In this document: one piece after another, positions 52,523 to 61,241 of the stretch | How positions within the stretch are numbered: the stretch's first letter is position 1 | How the letters are laid out: the number at the start of each line of letters is the position of its first letter | NCBI GenBank assembly: GCA_014584575.1 | Contig: JACTMP010000083.1 | Span: forward strand, 1-64,000 | DNA length: 64,000 bases | DNA from: Chloroflexota bacterium | GTDB lineage: Bacteria > Chloroflexota > Anaerolineae > Promineifilales > Promineifilaceae | Reading direction: 5' to 3' | Notes under the pieces: generated by a model | What the model was told of the DNA's origin: nothing | Database searches by the model: none | Seen by the model: the letters and a program-made list of their open reading frames with translations, nothing else | Program-made: the position numbers and the translations under genes

Positions 52523-54787
52523 ATGGAAGAGAACCGTCACCATTCAGCCGGCCAATCCTACGAGCAGCAGATCCTTCATTTGCTGCAACAAATCTCTTTA
52601 ACCATTGCCCAGGCGGAGACGCTGGATGGGGCCTTTGCCGGGGTGTTGGCGGCCATTTGCCGCTTTATGGGTTGGCCTCTGGGCCACGTGTACATCTGGT
52701 CGGAAGCGTCCGACACCCTGGTTTCTAGCGGCGTCTGGTACACGGCCGTGGCCCATGCCGCCGCCACCGCTCCTTTCCGTGCCCTCAGCGAAGCCACCTC
52801 ATTCCGACGCGGTGAAGGTACGGTAGGAAAAGTGTGGCAAGAGGCAACGGCCGTATCCATCTTAGATGTGCGCCAGGAAACCACTTTTGTACGCCAACTG
52901 CCGGAAGCGGGGATTCGGGCTTATTTTGCGTTTCCGGTGTTGGTGGGGGGCAAGGTCACGGCCGTACTCGAATTTTTCTCGCCCGCCTCTGCCCCCCTTG
53001 ACCGGGACATGACTTCCATCATCAGCCATGTGAGCGCCCTGCTGGGTCTGGCCATGCAGCGCCAACAAACGGTGCGTGAACTGTCGGCGCTGATGGAGGT
53101 GGGGCAGGCCATTTCCGCCACCCTCGATTTTGAGCGCATTTACGACCAGGTGTTGACGCTGGTACGGCCGTTGATCGGTGCGGAATCCCTCATCCTTTTT
53201 GTCTTCAAAGAACAATTGGCGGAACCCCTGTTAGAAATCGTCGCCAACGATCAGACCAACATGCCCGACATGCGCGGGCTGCGGGTACCTTTTCACCTGA
53301 GCGTGGCCGGGGAAGTATGGCAAACCGGCGCATCGCTGCATTTGCAGGGGGACGAGTGTATCCACCGCATATCGCCCAAGATCAGAGAATTGATGGGCTA
53401 CCGGCCAGAGGCGATGTTGGCCGTTCCCCTGCGCTGGCGGGACACGGCCGTCGGCGTGCTGGAAGCCACCCACCACCGCGCCGACGCCTTCACCGCCGAA
53501 GACATGCGCCTGTTAGAAATGGCCGCTGCCTGGACGGCCATCGCCATCGGCAATGCCCGCCAATACGAACAGCTACAACGCCGCTTCAGCGAACGGGACG
53601 CCATCGTCACCATCACCCATGCCTTAACAGAAACATTGGAACTGGAGGCGCTGTTACAACTCATCACCCACATGGCCCAAGACATTATCCCCAATGCCGA
53701 TTGGTCCACCATTCACATCTGGCAGCCCAAAACCAACCGGTTGGCATTAGCCGCCAGCGCCGGTCTGGAAATGGAAACGGCGGAAGCCGGAGCGGAAACC
53801 AACCTCCGCGTTTTAGATGGGGGCATTGCCGGGCGCATCATGATCGTGGGCGAGGTGATCAATTTACCGGATCTGCAAAGCGAACCTCATCTGCTGACCC
53901 TGTCATCCGGCGTCCAGGCCCGTTCTCTGCTAGTGGCTCCGGTGGAAAGCCGCCTGCGGCGCATTGGCGCGATCAGCGTGCAGGGCGCCACCCCCAGCAT
54001 TTTTGACGAGGACGACGAACGCTTGTTAAAAATCCTGGGTGTGCAGGCCGGCATGGCCATTGAAAATGCCCGCCTGTATGCCGACCAGCGCCAGGCGCGG
54101 GAAAAGGCGGAAAAACAGCGGGAAAGGATGCGGCATATGGCCCGCCGGGTGATGCAGGCGCAGGAAGCAGAGCGGGTGCGCATTGCCCGTGAGCTGCATG
54201 ATGAATCCGGGCAGGCGTTGACCTCCTTAAAAATCAGCCTGGACTTGATCCGTTCTCTACTGCCAGAGGAATTAAGCGATATTCGGCAAAGTCTGGCTGA
54301 TGTTTTGGCGCTGACCGACCAGACGATGAGCAATTTGCGGTTGCTTTCGCATAATTTACGGCCGCCGGGACTGGATGCCTTTGGCCTGGATGCGGCGCTG
54401 GCCGGTTTGTGCCAGGACTTTCAAACGCACACCCCGCTTTCGGTAACGTATATCGGGGTGGCGCTGCCGGAATTGGCCCCCTTACCGGCTTTAGCCTTGT
54501 ATCGGGTGGCCCAGGAAGCGTTGACCAATATCAGCAAACACGCCCAGGCCACCGCAGCGCAGGTGTCGCTGACGCAGGATTCGGATATGATCACGTTGAC
54601 GATCACGGATAACGGCAGCGGGTTTACGCCGCCCAATTTTGAGGAGGCGCTGCCGGTGCAAGGGGCCGGATTGGTGGGCATGGTAGAACGATTGGACATG
54701 GTCAACGGCCGTCTGCACATCGAATCCACACCAGGACAGGGCAGTCGTTTAACGGCCGTTGTCCCCTACACCAGAGAAGAAACATGA
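52523..54787 (+). CDS. GAF-domain sensor histidine kinase (NarL/DegS type)
   Basis: A 754-aa soluble kinase. Three GAF domains (about residues 15-185, 195-350 and 360-520) have no membrane helices. A short coiled coil and a HisKA_3 domain with RIARELHDESGQALTSLK (phospho-accepting His) follow. The HATPase_c domain has LYRVAQEALTNISKHAQ, DNGSGFTP and GLVGMVERLDMVNGRL. It would phosphorylate the response regulator encoded next, with which it overlaps by 4 nt. GAGGGG lies before the ATG; the longer frame upstream is inside a repeat. Confidence 0.92.
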   Translation: MEENRHHSAGQSYEQQILHLLQQISLTIAQAETLDGAFAGVLAAICRFMGWPLGHVYIWSEASDTLVSSGVWYTAVAHAAATAPFRALSEATSFRRGEGTVGKVWQEATAVSILDVRQETTFVRQLPEAGIRAYFAFPVLVGGKVTAVLEFFSPASAPLDRDMTSIISHVSALLGLAMQRQQTVRELSALMEVGQAISATLDFERIYDQVLTLVRPLIGAESLILFVFKEQLAEPLLEIVANDQTNMPDMRGLRVPFHLSVAGEVWQTGASLHLQGDECIHRISPKIRELMGYRPEAMLAVPLRWRDTAVGVLEATHHRADAFTAEDMRLLEMAAAWTAIAIGNARQYEQLQRRFSERDAIVTITHALTETLELEALLQLITHMAQDIIPNADWSTIHIWQPKTNRLALAASAGLEMETAEAGAETNLRVLDGGIAGRIMIVGEVINLPDLQSEPHLLTLSSGVQARSLLVAPVESRLRRIGAISVQGATPSIFDEDDERLLKILGVQAGMAIENARLYADQRQAREKAEKQRERMRHMARRVMQAQEAERVRIARELHDESGQALTSLKISLDLIRSLLPEELSDIRQSLADVLALTDQTMSNLRLLSHNLRPPGLDAFGLDAALAGLCQDFQTHTPLSVTYIGVALPELAPLPALALYRVAQEALTNISKHAQATAAQVSLTQDSDMITLTITDNGSGFTPPNFEEALPVQGAGLVGMVERLDMVNGRLHIESTPGQGSRLTAVVPYTREET

Positions 54788-55434
54788 TACGGGTTATCAT
54801 CGCCGAAGATCACAATTTGGTGCGCCAGGGCATCCGGGCGCTGCTGGAACAAAGCGGCGACGTGCAGGTGGTGGCCGAAGCCGCCACCGGCCAAGAAGCC
54901 GTTGACCTGGCGGAACAACACAAACCAGATGTGGTGGTGATGGACCTCTCCATGCCCCGGCTGGATGGCGCGCAGGCCGCCGAACGCATTGTGGATATGA
55001 AGCTGCCCACCCAGGTCATTATCCTCTCCATGTATGCCGACACCACCATGGTGCAGCAGCTATTACGGCGCGGCGTCAAAGGCTATTTGCTCAAAGACGC
55101 CGTGACCGAAGAGCTGCTGCTGGCTATTCGTTCCGTCAGCCAGGGGAAAATGTTTATCAGCCCCACCATCTCCGATTCCGTGATGACCCTGCTGCTGTCC
55201 CCACCCGATGCCGCCGCCGCGAATGTGGCCGATTTGCTCACCCCGCGGGAGCGGGAAGTGCTGCAACTGGTGGCCGAAGGGCACACCAACAGCGCCATTG
55301 CCGACATTTTGAGCATCAGCGTCAAGACAGTAGAAAAACATCGCGCTAACCTGATGTCCAAACTAGAAGTGAATGACCTGGCCTCTCTAATTCGGGAAGG
55401 CATTAAGCGCGGGCTGATTTTGCTTGACTCGTAA
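54784..55434 (+). CDS. NarL/LuxR-type response regulator
   Basis: A 216-aa regulator. The receiver has acidic E8/D9, phospho-acceptor D54 in VVMDLSMP and lysine in GYLLKDA. The LuxR HTH is at about 150-205 (LTPREREVLQLVAEGHTNSA, SVKTVEKHRANLMSKL). The gene overlaps the kinase gene by ATGA, so the two form a cognate pair. The 34-nt palindrome at 55445 lies after it. Confidence 0.95.
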   Translation: MIRVIIAEDHNLVRQGIRALLEQSGDVQVVAEAATGQEAVDLAEQHKPDVVVMDLSMPRLDGAQAAERIVDMKLPTQVIILSMYADTTMVQQLLRRGVKGYLLKDAVTEELLLAIRSVSQGKMFISPTISDSVMTLLLSPPDAAAANVADLLTPREREVLQLVAEGHTNSAIADILSISVKTVEKHRANLMSKLEVNDLASLIREGIKRGLILLDS

Positions 55435-55444
55435 ACGCCGCCGC

Positions 55445-55478
55445 AGACCTGACAGGTTTTAGAAAACCTGTCAGGTCT
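55445..55478. repeat. 34-nt palindrome, copy 5
   Basis: Arms AGACCTGACAGGTTT and complement, loop TAGA, identical in the arms to the copy at 2771. It begins 10 nt after the response-regulator stop. Confidence 0.85.
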
Positions 55479-55482
55479 ATTC

Positions 55483-55503
55483 AAAGGTAGGGTAATTCCC
55501 CAT
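55483..55503. promoter_or_regulatory. Operator-like site AAAGGTAGGGTAATTCCCC
   Basis: A partially palindromic GGG-TAATT-CCC site lying between the response regulator and the receiver gene. Closely related to sites at 52261, 52284 and 56044, all in promoter-type gaps of this signalling locus. Inferred regulator-binding site. Confidence 0.5.
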
Positions 55504-55560
55504 ACGGCAAACGTCCCCTCTGTGCCACAATAGATGCTGTTAACTGACATTTTGCCGTTG

Positions 55561-55632
55561 GGTTGCACGTAGCAAGTTGCCGGTGACTTTGGCCATAGTA
55601 ACTTGCCACTTGCCACATGCAACTTGCTACCA
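55561..55632. repeat. GCAAGTTGC/GCAACTTGC word repeat
   Basis: GTAGCAAGTTGCCGG and complementary GCCACATGCAACTTGCTAC halves in the gap upstream of the receiver gene. Same family as 50186. Confidence 0.75.
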
Positions 55633-55653
55633 GTATGAGTTGTATGTGTAATC

Positions 55654-56037
55654 ATGTCTATTGCAGAGCAAGTTATTCGTATTTTAGTGGTGGATGACCA
55701 TGCTCTGGTGCGCCAGAGTGTGGTGGCCATGTTGGCCAGGGAACCGGATATGGAAGTGGTGGCCACGGCCGTGAACGGCCGTGAAGCCATCCAATTAGCC
55801 CAAACCATTCAGCCAGATGTCATTGTGATGGATGTGTCCATGCCCGAACTGGACGGGATTCGCGCCGCCGGGGAAATCCAGGCGTTGGGTCTGCCCACGC
55901 ACATCATCATGCTGTCCATGCACCATAACAACGTACTGGTGCAGCAAGCGCGCCAAAACGGCGCGGCCGGTTACATCCTCAAACAGGAAGCCAACAGCGG
56001 CCTCATCCCGGCCATTCGCGCCGCTTTTGCCTCTTAA
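55654..56037 (+). CDS. Stand-alone response-regulator receiver
   Basis: A 127-aa protein that is only a receiver domain, with acidic DD, acceptor Asp in VIVMDVSMP and lysine in GYILKQEA all intact. By similarity to the gene at 54784 it looks like a NarL-type regulator that lost or never had the HTH; the frame stops cleanly after the last helix. It could serve as a phosphate sink or anti-activator for the neighbouring kinase. No ribosome site is seen before the ATG. Confidence 0.85.
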   Translation: MSIAEQVIRILVVDDHALVRQSVVAMLAREPDMEVVATAVNGREAIQLAQTIQPDVIVMDVSMPELDGIRAAGEIQALGLPTHIIMLSMHHNNVLVQQARQNGAAGYILKQEANSGLIPAIRAAFAS

Positions 56038-56043
56038 CCCGCT

Positions 56044-56064
56044 AAGGTAGGGTTTCCCCCCAGG
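56044..56064. promoter_or_regulatory. Operator-like site AAGGTAGGGTTTCCCCCC
   Basis: Direct repeat of the site at 55483. A further related palindrome CCCTATAGGG sits at 56081-56090. Both lie upstream of the pseudo-receiver gene. Confidence 0.5.
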
Positions 56065-56112
56065 TCACAGTAGGTTCATTCCCTATAGGGTTCACGGCCG
56101 TTTCCCCCCATA

Positions 56113-56146
56113 ATGAATAAAAATGGCGGTCGCCATTTTTATTCAT
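56113..56146. promoter_or_regulatory. Perfect 16-nt-arm palindrome before a ribosome site
   Basis: Arms ATGAATAAAAATGGCG and complement with a 2-nt centre, ending directly before the AAAGGAG of the gene at 56163. It could be an operator or an RNA hairpin controlling translation. Confidence 0.65.
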
Positions 56147-56162
56147 AAAGGAGACTTTGCCC

Positions 56163-56843
56163 ATGATCCGTATGTTGCTTGCCCATCCTTCTCGCCTCAT
56201 CTGCGATTCGCTGCGCGCCGCTCTGGATAACGTGGCCGATGTCTATGTTGTTGGCTGCGCCACCACAACGGAAGAGCTTTATTTTCTTGTGCCCCACGCC
56301 AACGTGCTGTTATTGGGCACAGAATTAGAAGATACCACCGCCCTTGATTTGCTCGATGAACTGCGCCTCACCCACCCCCAGACCAAAGTGCTGATCCTGG
56401 GCGTGGATGAATGTCCCCATACCATCATCCGCTACGTGGAATCGGGCGCGGCCGGCTACATCCTGCAAAATGAATCGGTAGAAGAGGTGGCCCAGAAATT
56501 ACAGGCCGCCCATCAAGAAGAAGCGATTATTTCCCCCGCCATTGCCGCCGCCCTGATGTCCCGATTAACCCATTTAGCCAATCTGGAAATGCCCCTGGCC
56601 TTTGCCAGAGCGCGCGGAGCGCAGCTTGAGGAATTAACCGGGCGCGAGGAAGAGGTGTTGGAACTAATTACCGCCGGCTGTACCAACCAGGAAATTGCCG
56701 AAAAACTGGTGATTGAATGTGGCACCGTCAAAAATCACGTCCACAACATCTTGAGAAAGCTGGAAGTCAAAAGCCGCCATGAGGCTGCTTCCCTTTTCCA
56801 GATTGAAGCAGAGCAGCAGCTTGCCCTGGCTGTCGCCAACTAA
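56163..56843 (+). CDS. Atypical LuxR-type regulator with pseudo-receiver
   Basis: A 226-aa protein with a receiver-like fold and a LuxR HTH (LTGREEEVLELITAGCTNQE, and GTVKNHVHNILRKLEV). The phospho-acceptor Asp is replaced by Gly52 (NVLLLGTELED), the acidic pocket is A7/H8, and the conserved Lys is Gln (GYILQNES). So it cannot be phosphorylated normally and must act through dimer state or a small ligand. AAGGAG lies 9 nt before the ATG. It follows the receiver gene and a perfect palindrome. Confidence 0.88.
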   Translation: MIRMLLAHPSRLICDSLRAALDNVADVYVVGCATTTEELYFLVPHANVLLLGTELEDTTALDLLDELRLTHPQTKVLILGVDECPHTIIRYVESGAAGYILQNESVEEVAQKLQAAHQEEAIISPAIAAALMSRLTHLANLEMPLAFARARGAQLEELTGREEEVLELITAGCTNQEIAEKLVIECGTVKNHVHNILRKLEVKSRHEAASLFQIEAEQQLALAVAN

Positions 56844-56850
56844 TCAAATT

Positions 56851-57333
56851 TCACTCTGTTTCTTGTGTTTGTTCGCGCAGGGTGGCTTCCCACTGGTAAA
56901 GCTGCAAATCTTTCGGCCAGGTGCTTTTTATGTAAACCAACACGGCCGTCATCTCTGCCTCGCTCAACAATTCCCCATACGCCGGCATGGCGCTGACCAC
57001 ATTCAGCGGCTGCAAACGCGCCCCACCCAACCGGACAGCGTCTAACAAGGTCTGGTCACCGTGATGCCAGGTGTGCCCGCTGGCATCATGCGGCGGGGCG
57101 CGAAAAGAACCGTCCTCGTTTGGCAGCTTCCAATCCGGCTGGCCTTCCAGATTGACCCCATGGCAACTGGCGCACTGCTGCGTGTACACCGTTTGCCCCA
57201 ACCGGATTTCGTCGGGAGCCAGGGTGGGAATGGTAAGTACGGCCGTGTCCCCCGCCCCCCCAGGCGACAAATCAGCCGCCGCCTGGCAGGCCGTCGCTAC
57301 CAATACCAACAGAATGAGGAAACATCGCTGCAC
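56851..57333 (-). CDS. c-type cytochrome lipoprotein
   Basis: A 160-aa exported protein starting at GTG (QRCFLILLVLVATACQA). The lipobox VATAC predicts a lipid anchor. The single heme motif is CASCH in QQCASCHGVNLEGQ, and a methionine in VSAMPAYGELLSE is the likely sixth ligand. Class I monoheme cytochrome, probably an electron carrier outside the membrane. The longer ATG frame upstream is encoded by a dispersed repeat and rejected. Confidence 0.82.
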   Translation of the reverse strand: MQRCFLILLVLVATACQAAADLSPGGAGDTAVLTIPTLAPDEIRLGQTVYTQQCASCHGVNLEGQPDWKLPNEDGSFRAPPHDASGHTWHHGDQTLLDAVRLGGARLQPLNVVSAMPAYGELLSEAEMTAVLVYIKSTWPKDLQLYQWEATLREQTQETE

Positions 57334-57349
57334 AGAAAAGCCCTTCTCC

Positions 57350-57442
57350 CTGTCATTCCGAACGCAGTCTTCGGAGTGAGGAATCCTTCTGAGTGGCAAT
57401 GTGGGGATTCCTCGTCGAAGACTCCTCAGAATGACAGGAAAA
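57350..57442. repeat. Inverted repeat (CTGTCATTC..GAATGACAG)
   Basis: Left half CTGTCATTCCGAACGCAGTC and right half GACTCCTCAGAATGACAGG, enclosing GAGGAATCC/GGATTCCTC. Another dispersed repeat type, between the cytochrome and P-type ATPase genes. Confidence 0.65.
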
Positions 57443-57540
57443 TGGGGAAACTTTTCTGGACAACTCATACCTGCACCGGGAAGGCAGACATCCGATTTTT
57501 TAGAAAAATCGGATGTCTGGCGTGATCAACCACTACCATT

Positions 57541-59679
57541 CTACAAACTCATCCGCCGCAACGTCTGGGCATTGAGTGCCACAATGATGGTACTCACAGA
57601 CATCACCAGCGCGCCCACCGCCGGGGGCATAAAGATGCCCCAGGGGGCCAGGATGCCCGCCGCCAGTGGAATTGCTACGATGTTGTATCCCGCCGCCCAC
57701 CAGATATTCTGCACCATTTTGCGCTGGCTGGCCCGGCTCAACTCGATAATCTTCACCACATCCAGCGGGTTCGACTGCACCAGGATCAGCCCGGCAGACT
57801 CCACGGCCACATCGGTGCCGCTGCCAATGGCAATGCCGATGTCGGCGCGGGTGAGGGCCGGGGCGTCGTTGACGCCGTCGCCTACCATCGCCACCTTTTT
57901 GCCCTGCTTTTGCAGTTCGCTGACCTTCTTGTCCTTATCTTCGGGCAGCACTTCAGCGAAATAGCGGTCAATGTTCAGTTCGGCAGCCACCGCTCTGGCT
58001 ACATCCTGGCTGTCGCCGGTAAGCATGGCTACTTCAATGCCCATCTCGTGCAATTTTTGAATGGCTTGCCGGCTTTCCTCGCGGATCACGTCGGCCAGGG
58101 CAAAGGCGGCAATCACTTCCTGGCCTTGCACCAGGTAGATGACGGCCTGCCCTTTCTCGCCTGCCTGCTGGCTGAAGGCGGCGATGGTCTCCGGCAGTTC
58201 CACTTCCAGGTATTCCAGCAGACGGGGGCCGCCAATAGATACGGCACTATCTCCGGCCATCGCCTGCACACCCCGCCCTTTCAAGGCGGTAAATTCCGTC
58301 ACCGTGGCGGCTTCAATCTGCCGCGCCTGGGCCGCGGCGACGATGGCGCGGGCAATTACGTGTTCCGAATCCGCTTCCAGCCCGGCGGCCAACGCCAACG
58401 CCTCTTTTTCGGGAACGCCGTCCACCGTGACACTGCCCACGACACCCTGCTCCCCTTTGGTCAGCGTACCGGTCTTGTCAAAGATGATGGTATCCACTTC
58501 CCGCGCTGCTTCCAGCGCCCGCCGGTCGCGCACCAGAATACCGTTCCGCGCCGACAACGCCGTAGTGATGGCCACCACCAGCGGCACCGCCAGCCCCAAC
58601 GCATGGGGACAGGCGATGACCAGCACGGTCACAACCCGTGACAATACTTCCACGTTAAAACCGGTAGCAATTGTCCAGAGTACGGCCGTGATCACCGCCG
58701 CCGCCAATGCCGCATAAAACAGGAAGGCCGCGGCCCGGTCGGCCAATAACTGCGTTTTGGATTTACTCTCTTGCGCCTCTTTTACCAGGCGCATGATGCC
58801 GGACAGGGCCGTCTCGTCGCCAGTGGCCGTGACGGTAATGCGCAAACTGCCGCTGCCCTCATTCACCGTGCCACCAATGACCCGGCTGCCCGGCTCTTTT
58901 TTCACCGGCTTCGATTCGCCGGTGATCATCGCTTCGTTCACGTCGGAACGGCCGTCCACAACTTCACCATCGGCGGGAATGCTGCCGCCTGGGCGCACCA
59001 GCACCCGGTCGCCCTTTTGCAGGTGGGCGGCGGCGATTTTTTCGACACGGCCGTCTTCGCCAATCCGTTCCGCTTCATCCGGCATCAACTTCGCCAGTTC
59101 ATCCAGCGCCCCGGAAGCCTGGCGCACGCTGCGCATCTCCAGCCAGTGCCCCAATAGCATCACGTCAATCAACGTCACCAATTCCCAAAAGAAACTCTCG
59201 CCCAAATCGGCAAAAAGGGTGGCGACGCTGTAGACAAAGGCCACGGTGATCGCCAGGGAGATGAGGGTCATCATGCCCGGCTGCCGTTCGCGCAGTTCCC
59301 AGGTAGCCATTTGCAGGAAGGGCAGACCGCCATAGAAGAAAATCACCACCGACAGCACAGGGGCAATCCACGCACTGCCGGGGAAGGTGGGCGCGGTATA
59401 ACCCAACCAATGTTGCAGCATCGGGCTGAAGTACAGAACGGGAATACTCAATACCAATGACACCCAAAAGCGGTTGCGGAACATGATCTCGTGCCCGGCG
59501 TGGCTGCCGTGCCCGCCGTGTCCGGCATGTTTATTCTGATCATGCGGCATCTCATGGCCCTGATGGGCGTTGTGGGCGCTGTGGTCCATTTGCGTGTGGT
59601 GTTGGTGCTGGCTGTGGTCAGATGGGTGGGGAGCAACGGCCGTTGCCCCGTGTTGATGGTTGTGTGTATTTTCGGTCAT
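57541..59679 (-). CDS. CopB-type heavy-metal P-type ATPase
   Basis: A 712-aa P1B ATPase. The N-terminus (about 1-65) is His-rich with HQH, HSQHQHH and HGGHGSHAGH, typical of CopB-type Cu/Ag pumps. Eight helices include the metal-site motif CPH in VIACPHALGLAV. The phosphorylation site is DKTGTLT, and MVGDGVNDAPAL the hinge. The nucleotide-domain SEHP motif reads SEHVIARAI, with Pro replaced by Val. It exports copper or silver to the outside. GAGGTGAC lies before the ATG, just after the upstream gene. Start 15 nt earlier possible. Confidence 0.93.
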   Translation of the reverse strand: MTENTHNHQHGATAVAPHPSDHSQHQHHTQMDHSAHNAHQGHEMPHDQNKHAGHGGHGSHAGHEIMFRNRFWVSLVLSIPVLYFSPMLQHWLGYTAPTFPGSAWIAPVLSVVIFFYGGLPFLQMATWELRERQPGMMTLISLAITVAFVYSVATLFADLGESFFWELVTLIDVMLLGHWLEMRSVRQASGALDELAKLMPDEAERIGEDGRVEKIAAAHLQKGDRVLVRPGGSIPADGEVVDGRSDVNEAMITGESKPVKKEPGSRVIGGTVNEGSGSLRITVTATGDETALSGIMRLVKEAQESKSKTQLLADRAAAFLFYAALAAAVITAVLWTIATGFNVEVLSRVVTVLVIACPHALGLAVPLVVAITTALSARNGILVRDRRALEAAREVDTIIFDKTGTLTKGEQGVVGSVTVDGVPEKEALALAAGLEADSEHVIARAIVAAAQARQIEAATVTEFTALKGRGVQAMAGDSAVSIGGPRLLEYLEVELPETIAAFSQQAGEKGQAVIYLVQGQEVIAAFALADVIREESRQAIQKLHEMGIEVAMLTGDSQDVARAVAAELNIDRYFAEVLPEDKDKKVSELQKQGKKVAMVGDGVNDAPALTRADIGIAIGSGTDVAVESAGLILVQSNPLDVVKIIELSRASQRKMVQNIWWAAGYNIVAIPLAAGILAPWGIFMPPAVGALVMSVSTIIVALNAQTLRRMSL

Positions 59680-59690
59680 TTTGTCACCTC

Positions 59691-60314
59691 TCATAGCTCT
59701 GCATACGATGTTTCAATAAGCCCCGGCTGCTGCTGCAACCGGGGGCGAATGTGGTGACAGTATTGAATGTTGCTCACGACCAGAATACGGCTGCCGGGGT
59801 TGCGTTCGGCCACTTGCAGCGCCGCCTGCGCCAGTTGTTCGATGTGGGCGTGGTAGGCATGAACGGCCGTGTCGCCGGCCAGGCGGCGGGTAAGCGTGTA
59901 CAGGATATTACCCCAATCATGCCGCCAACCCTGGTTGATGGCGTCAGGCCCAGAAGCGCCGGCTTGTACCCAGCCCAGTAACCTGCGCGTCCACCCTATG
60001 GCTGCGCCGCGCCAGCCCACGGCCGTGGCCCGGGGCATCATCTCAGCGCCGCCAATGGGCGCCACCACCATGTCTGTCTGCGCCGCCAGCGGCAGCAACG
60101 CCTGGCTGTATTCCGCCGGTAAGCGGCTAAAATCCTGCTGCTGCCATTGCGCCAATGTCATGTCCAGGCAAAGCAAATCCGGGTTGATGCCCGCCACCAG
60201 GTCTACCAGCGCCGCCAGGTCATACGGCAGCGGATCCACGTGAAACTCCGCCAACGTGCCCAGAACGGCGATCCGGGTTAGATTTTCTGGTTCGTGTGTG
60301 TCACCACTTCTCAT
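59691..60314 (-). CDS. Uncharacterised 207-aa protein
   Basis: A soluble alpha/beta protein. It has IAVLGTLAEFHVDPLPYDLA, NPDLLCLDMTLAQWQQQDF, and a C-terminal RILVVSNIQYCHHIRPRLQQ. The order of strands and the HH/R-rich end are reminiscent of NMN-binding or TraB/ChaN-like domains, but no motif is diagnostic. Just upstream of the metal pump (stop 11 nt before its start), so a shared transcript and a metal-related role are possible. Function unknown. Confidence 0.7.
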   Translation of the reverse strand: MRSGDTHEPENLTRIAVLGTLAEFHVDPLPYDLAALVDLVAGINPDLLCLDMTLAQWQQQDFSRLPAEYSQALLPLAAQTDMVVAPIGGAEMMPRATAVGWRGAAIGWTRRLLGWVQAGASGPDAINQGWRHDWGNILYTLTRRLAGDTAVHAYHAHIEQLAQAALQVAERNPGSRILVVSNIQYCHHIRPRLQQQPGLIETSYAEL

Positions 60315-60417
60315 AACGCCATGATAGGTGGCTTTCGCCGCGACCGATACGGCGAAAGCGCGGTTCTTGATCTAGGTGGAATTACGTATGCTTCGCGCAG
60401 CAAAAACAACTCCTCCG

Positions 60418-60494
60418 GTAGCAAGTTGCAGGTGGCAGGTGGCAAGTCACCTTGTCAACCGTAACTTGCAACCTGCAACTTGCCACCTGCCACT
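60418..60494. repeat. GCAAGTTGCAGGTGGCA-word inverted repeat
   Basis: GTAGCAAGTTGCAGGTGGCA and complementary GCAACCTGCAACTTGCCACC halves between divergent/tandem genes. Same family as 50186 and 55561. Confidence 0.8.
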
Positions 60495-60523
60495 GGGAAT
60501 CAGCGCCTCACATTTTGATATCC

Positions 60524-61171
60524 TCACTTGCCCACACCATGCTGTACCGCCCACAAGACAGCCTCCGTGCGTGAAGTCACATCGAGCTTGCCGTAGATAT
60601 GGCGCAGGTGCGCCTCAATGGTGCGCACACTCAGAAACAGCGATTGGGCAATATCCTTGTTGGTCAATCCCTGGGCCAGCAGGGCTAACACCTCCCGTTC
60701 CCGGTCGGTGAGCGCCTCCGCGTGGCGTGTCTGTGTTGCCCCGCCACGCGCCAGAGCCGTCAATGCGCGGACGGCCAATGAGGGCGGCAGCACCATTTCA
60801 CCGCGCCCCACCGCGATCAGCGCCCGCGCCAGTTCCGGCACGGTGGCGTCCCGGCTCAGGACGCCGGTTGCGCCCGCTTGCAGCAGCGCCACAATCTCAT
60901 TCAGGTCATACCCGGCAACCAGGCAAAGCAATCCATAAGCAGGCACAATCTGAGCCAGCCGGGAAAGTTGTTCGGGCAATGAGTGGGAGAAGTCCAGGAG
61001 TACGGCCGTGTTCCCATCCGTTGGGGGCAAGGTCCGCACATCATCCAGGTGAACGGCCGTGCCCACCACCACCAGACCCGGCTGCCGCTCCAACAGCGCC
61101 GCCCAGGCCAGCCGGGGCAACGTGGCCTCGGCCAAAATGATAATGCGCGTAAACGATGGCGGCGGTTGCAT
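60524..61171 (-). CDS. LuxR-type regulator with partly degenerate receiver
   Basis: A 215-aa protein. The receiver keeps the acceptor Asp (D60 in TAVLLDFSHS) but has AEATL instead of an acidic pair and Arg for the active-site Lys (GVLSRDAT). The LuxR HTH (LTDREREVLALLAQGLTNKD, SVRTIEAHLRHIYGKL) is intact. Phosphorylation, if any, would be weak. It lies 70 bp downstream of a kinase gene on the same strand, in a locus with another regulator at 62999. Confidence 0.88.
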   Translation of the reverse strand: MQPPPSFTRIIILAEATLPRLAWAALLERQPGLVVVGTAVHLDDVRTLPPTDGNTAVLLDFSHSLPEQLSRLAQIVPAYGLLCLVAGYDLNEIVALLQAGATGVLSRDATVPELARALIAVGRGEMVLPPSLAVRALTALARGGATQTRHAEALTDREREVLALLAQGLTNKDIAQSLFLSVRTIEAHLRHIYGKLDVTSRTEAVLWAVQHGVGK

Positions 61172-61241
61172 CCGCCTATGTTACCAGCATTTTAGACAGA
61201 CTTGCAGGGTCATTTCGCCTGACCGCTCCCCGCCAAATGGC

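Noticed and set aside
57334..57468. N-terminal extension of the cytochrome gene from an ATG at 57468
   Set aside because: These 45 codons are encoded by an inverted repeat and would place a hydrophilic basic segment before the signal peptide.
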